Shown: one piece after another, positions 63,302 to 64,000 of the stretch | How the letters are laid out: each line of letters opens with the position of its first letter | Position numbering within the stretch: position 1 is the stretch's first letter | Source of the DNA: Photobacterium salinisoli | GTDB taxonomy: Bacteria > Pseudomonadota > Gammaproteobacteria > Enterobacterales > Vibrionaceae | Assembly (NCBI RefSeq): GCF_003614885.1 | Contig: NZ_QZMS01000007.1 | Coordinates: 1,302,001-1,366,000 of the forward strand | Direction of reading: 5' to 3' | Length of the DNA: 64,000 nt | The notes under the pieces: model-generated | Databases searched by the model: none | Seen by the model: the letters and a program-made list of their open reading frames with translations, nothing else | What the model was told of the DNA's origin: nothing | Made by a program: the position numbers and the translations under genes

Positions 63302-64000
63302 TATTTATCAGGAACATAAGATTCCGACGCAATGGGAACGGGCCTGGCAAAATTATCAGGCTAATTCACTGGCGGTGTTTGGGTTATGGTGCCTTGGATT
63401 CCTGCTGCTGATAACGATCTTCGCCCCGTTAATGGTTGCCTACGGACCGGGAGAACAAGTGGGCGAGTTTCTGATGCCCCCCTCCTGGGACGCCAGCGGC
63501 CATGTGGAATTTTTCTTCGGCACCGATGATCTGGGCCGCGATCTCTTCACCCGGATTCTGTTGGGAAGTCAGTTGACCTTTGGCTACGCGCTGCTTGTGG
63601 CGCTGGCTTCGGCGATACTGGGCATAGTCATCGGCGTACTGGCAGGTATGACCCGCGGACTCAAATCCAGTATCCTTAACCACGTACTTGATACCGTGTT
63701 ATCAATACCATCACTGCTGCTCGCCATTATCATCATTGCCTACATGGGTACCGGTATGACCAGTATTCTGCTGGCAATCTGGCTGGCGCTGATCCCACGT
63801 TTTATCCGCGCGATTTACTCCGCTGTCCACGATGAGATGGAAAAAGAGTACATCATTGCTGCACGGTTAGATGGTGCTAACAGTTTCTATCTGCTGTACT
63901 ACTCTATTTTGCCGAATATTCAGCCCGTGATCATCAGTGAGCTGACCCGGGCGATTTCTATCGCCATGATAGATATTGCAGCGCTGGGCTTTCTGGGGCT
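63288..64000 (+). CDS. sapC: ABC transporter permease SapC (3' end cut by window)
   Basis: The frame from the ATG at 63288 (MPSNNIYQEH) is open to the end of the window, giving 237 residues of about 296. It matches SapC: a first membrane helix near 35-55, FFFGTDDLGRDLFTRILLG (about 76-94), HVLDTVLSIPSLLLAIIIIA, and the coupling region EYIIAARLDGANSFYLL. It overlaps sapB by 14 bases. sapD and sapF are expected beyond the window. Confidence 0.93.
   Translation, partial: MPSNNIYQEHKIPTQWERAWQNYQANSLAVFGLWCLGFLLLITIFAPLMVAYGPGEQVGEFLMPPSWDASGHVEFFFGTDDLGRDLFTRILLGSQLTFGYALLVALASAILGIVIGVLAGMTRGLKSSILNHVLDTVLSIPSLLLAIIIIAYMGTGMTSILLAIWLALIPRFIRAIYSAVHDEMEKEYIIAARLDGANSFYLLYYSILPNIQPVIISELTRAISIAMIDIAALGFLG

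Overview
The window is chromosomal DNA from a gammaproteobacterium, almost certainly a member of the Vibrionaceae. The grounds are gene content and order: mfd-csiV, the ycfP/ycfN/lpoB/ycfL lipoprotein block, an RND pump with two adaptors, fabV-fadE-psrA next to a VrrA-like sRNA, hexR-pykA with a HexR operator between them, and tyrR-ycjFX-pspCBA // pspF-sapABC. Base composition looks moderate, near 50% GC by eye, which would suit Photobacterium, Enterovibrio or Grimontia; the genus cannot be fixed from this window. There are no tRNA or rRNA genes, no CRISPR array and no prophage. Coding is dense and mostly housekeeping, so accessory signal is confined to a few spots.

Layout. 1-4.2 kb: 3' part of mfd, csiV (PBP1A regulator), a GNAT acetyltransferase and a membrane-anchored FKBP, converging on ndh. 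4.3-11 kb (minus strand): ndh, ycfP and a lipoprotein-rich block (DUF6279, thiamine-kinase-like ThiK, LpoB, YcfL, a COG3014 lipoprotein, HinT). 11.3-14.8 kb: a chemoreceptor, a methyltransferase, a degraded ORF and a YkgJ-like protein. 14.8-16.3 kb: a REP-associated tyrosine transposase (RAYT) flanked by copies of its GTGTCTGTCC repeat. 16.3-19.2 kb: an operon closely resembling hydrogen cyanide synthase hcnABC, whose last gene now ends inside the REP repeats. 19.5-34.2 kb: pyrC (PurR box), a CPA1 antiporter, a tripartite pump operon, class I fumarase, pabB-nudL, sdaC and a serine deaminase. 34.4-43.4 kb: acetate transporter, an unknown coiled-coil lipoprotein, nfsA, an OmpU-like porin, grxA, ybjL and a PhoP/PhoQ-like pair. 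43.5-48.0 kb: fabV, fadE and psrA, a fatty-acid module. 48.1-48.6 kb: two tandem sigma-E-type promoters, each followed by an orphan terminator; these are read as a RybB/MicV-like sRNA followed by VrrA. 48.6-53.7 kb: yeeZ-like gene, hexR, pykA, rimJ and an ogt-like gene. 53.7-64 kb: tyrR, ycjFX, pspCBA with a sigma-54 promoter, pspF, and sapABC cut by the window end.

A theme across the window is the cell envelope: PBP1A and PBP1B activators (CsiV, LpoB), sigma-E sRNAs that in relatives repress porins, the Psp stress system, a PhoPQ-like sensor, a porin, an RND pump and the Sap importer. The observations most worth following are the tandem sRNAs sharing the seed GCCACTGCT, the hcnABC-like operon in a vibrio-type genome with a REP-derived tail on HcnC, and substituted key residues in TyrR (Walker B Asp to Tyr), the Ogt-like protein (arginine finger to Gln), the PhoQ-like kinase and PspF. 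Family names come from recalled signatures and not from a database search.
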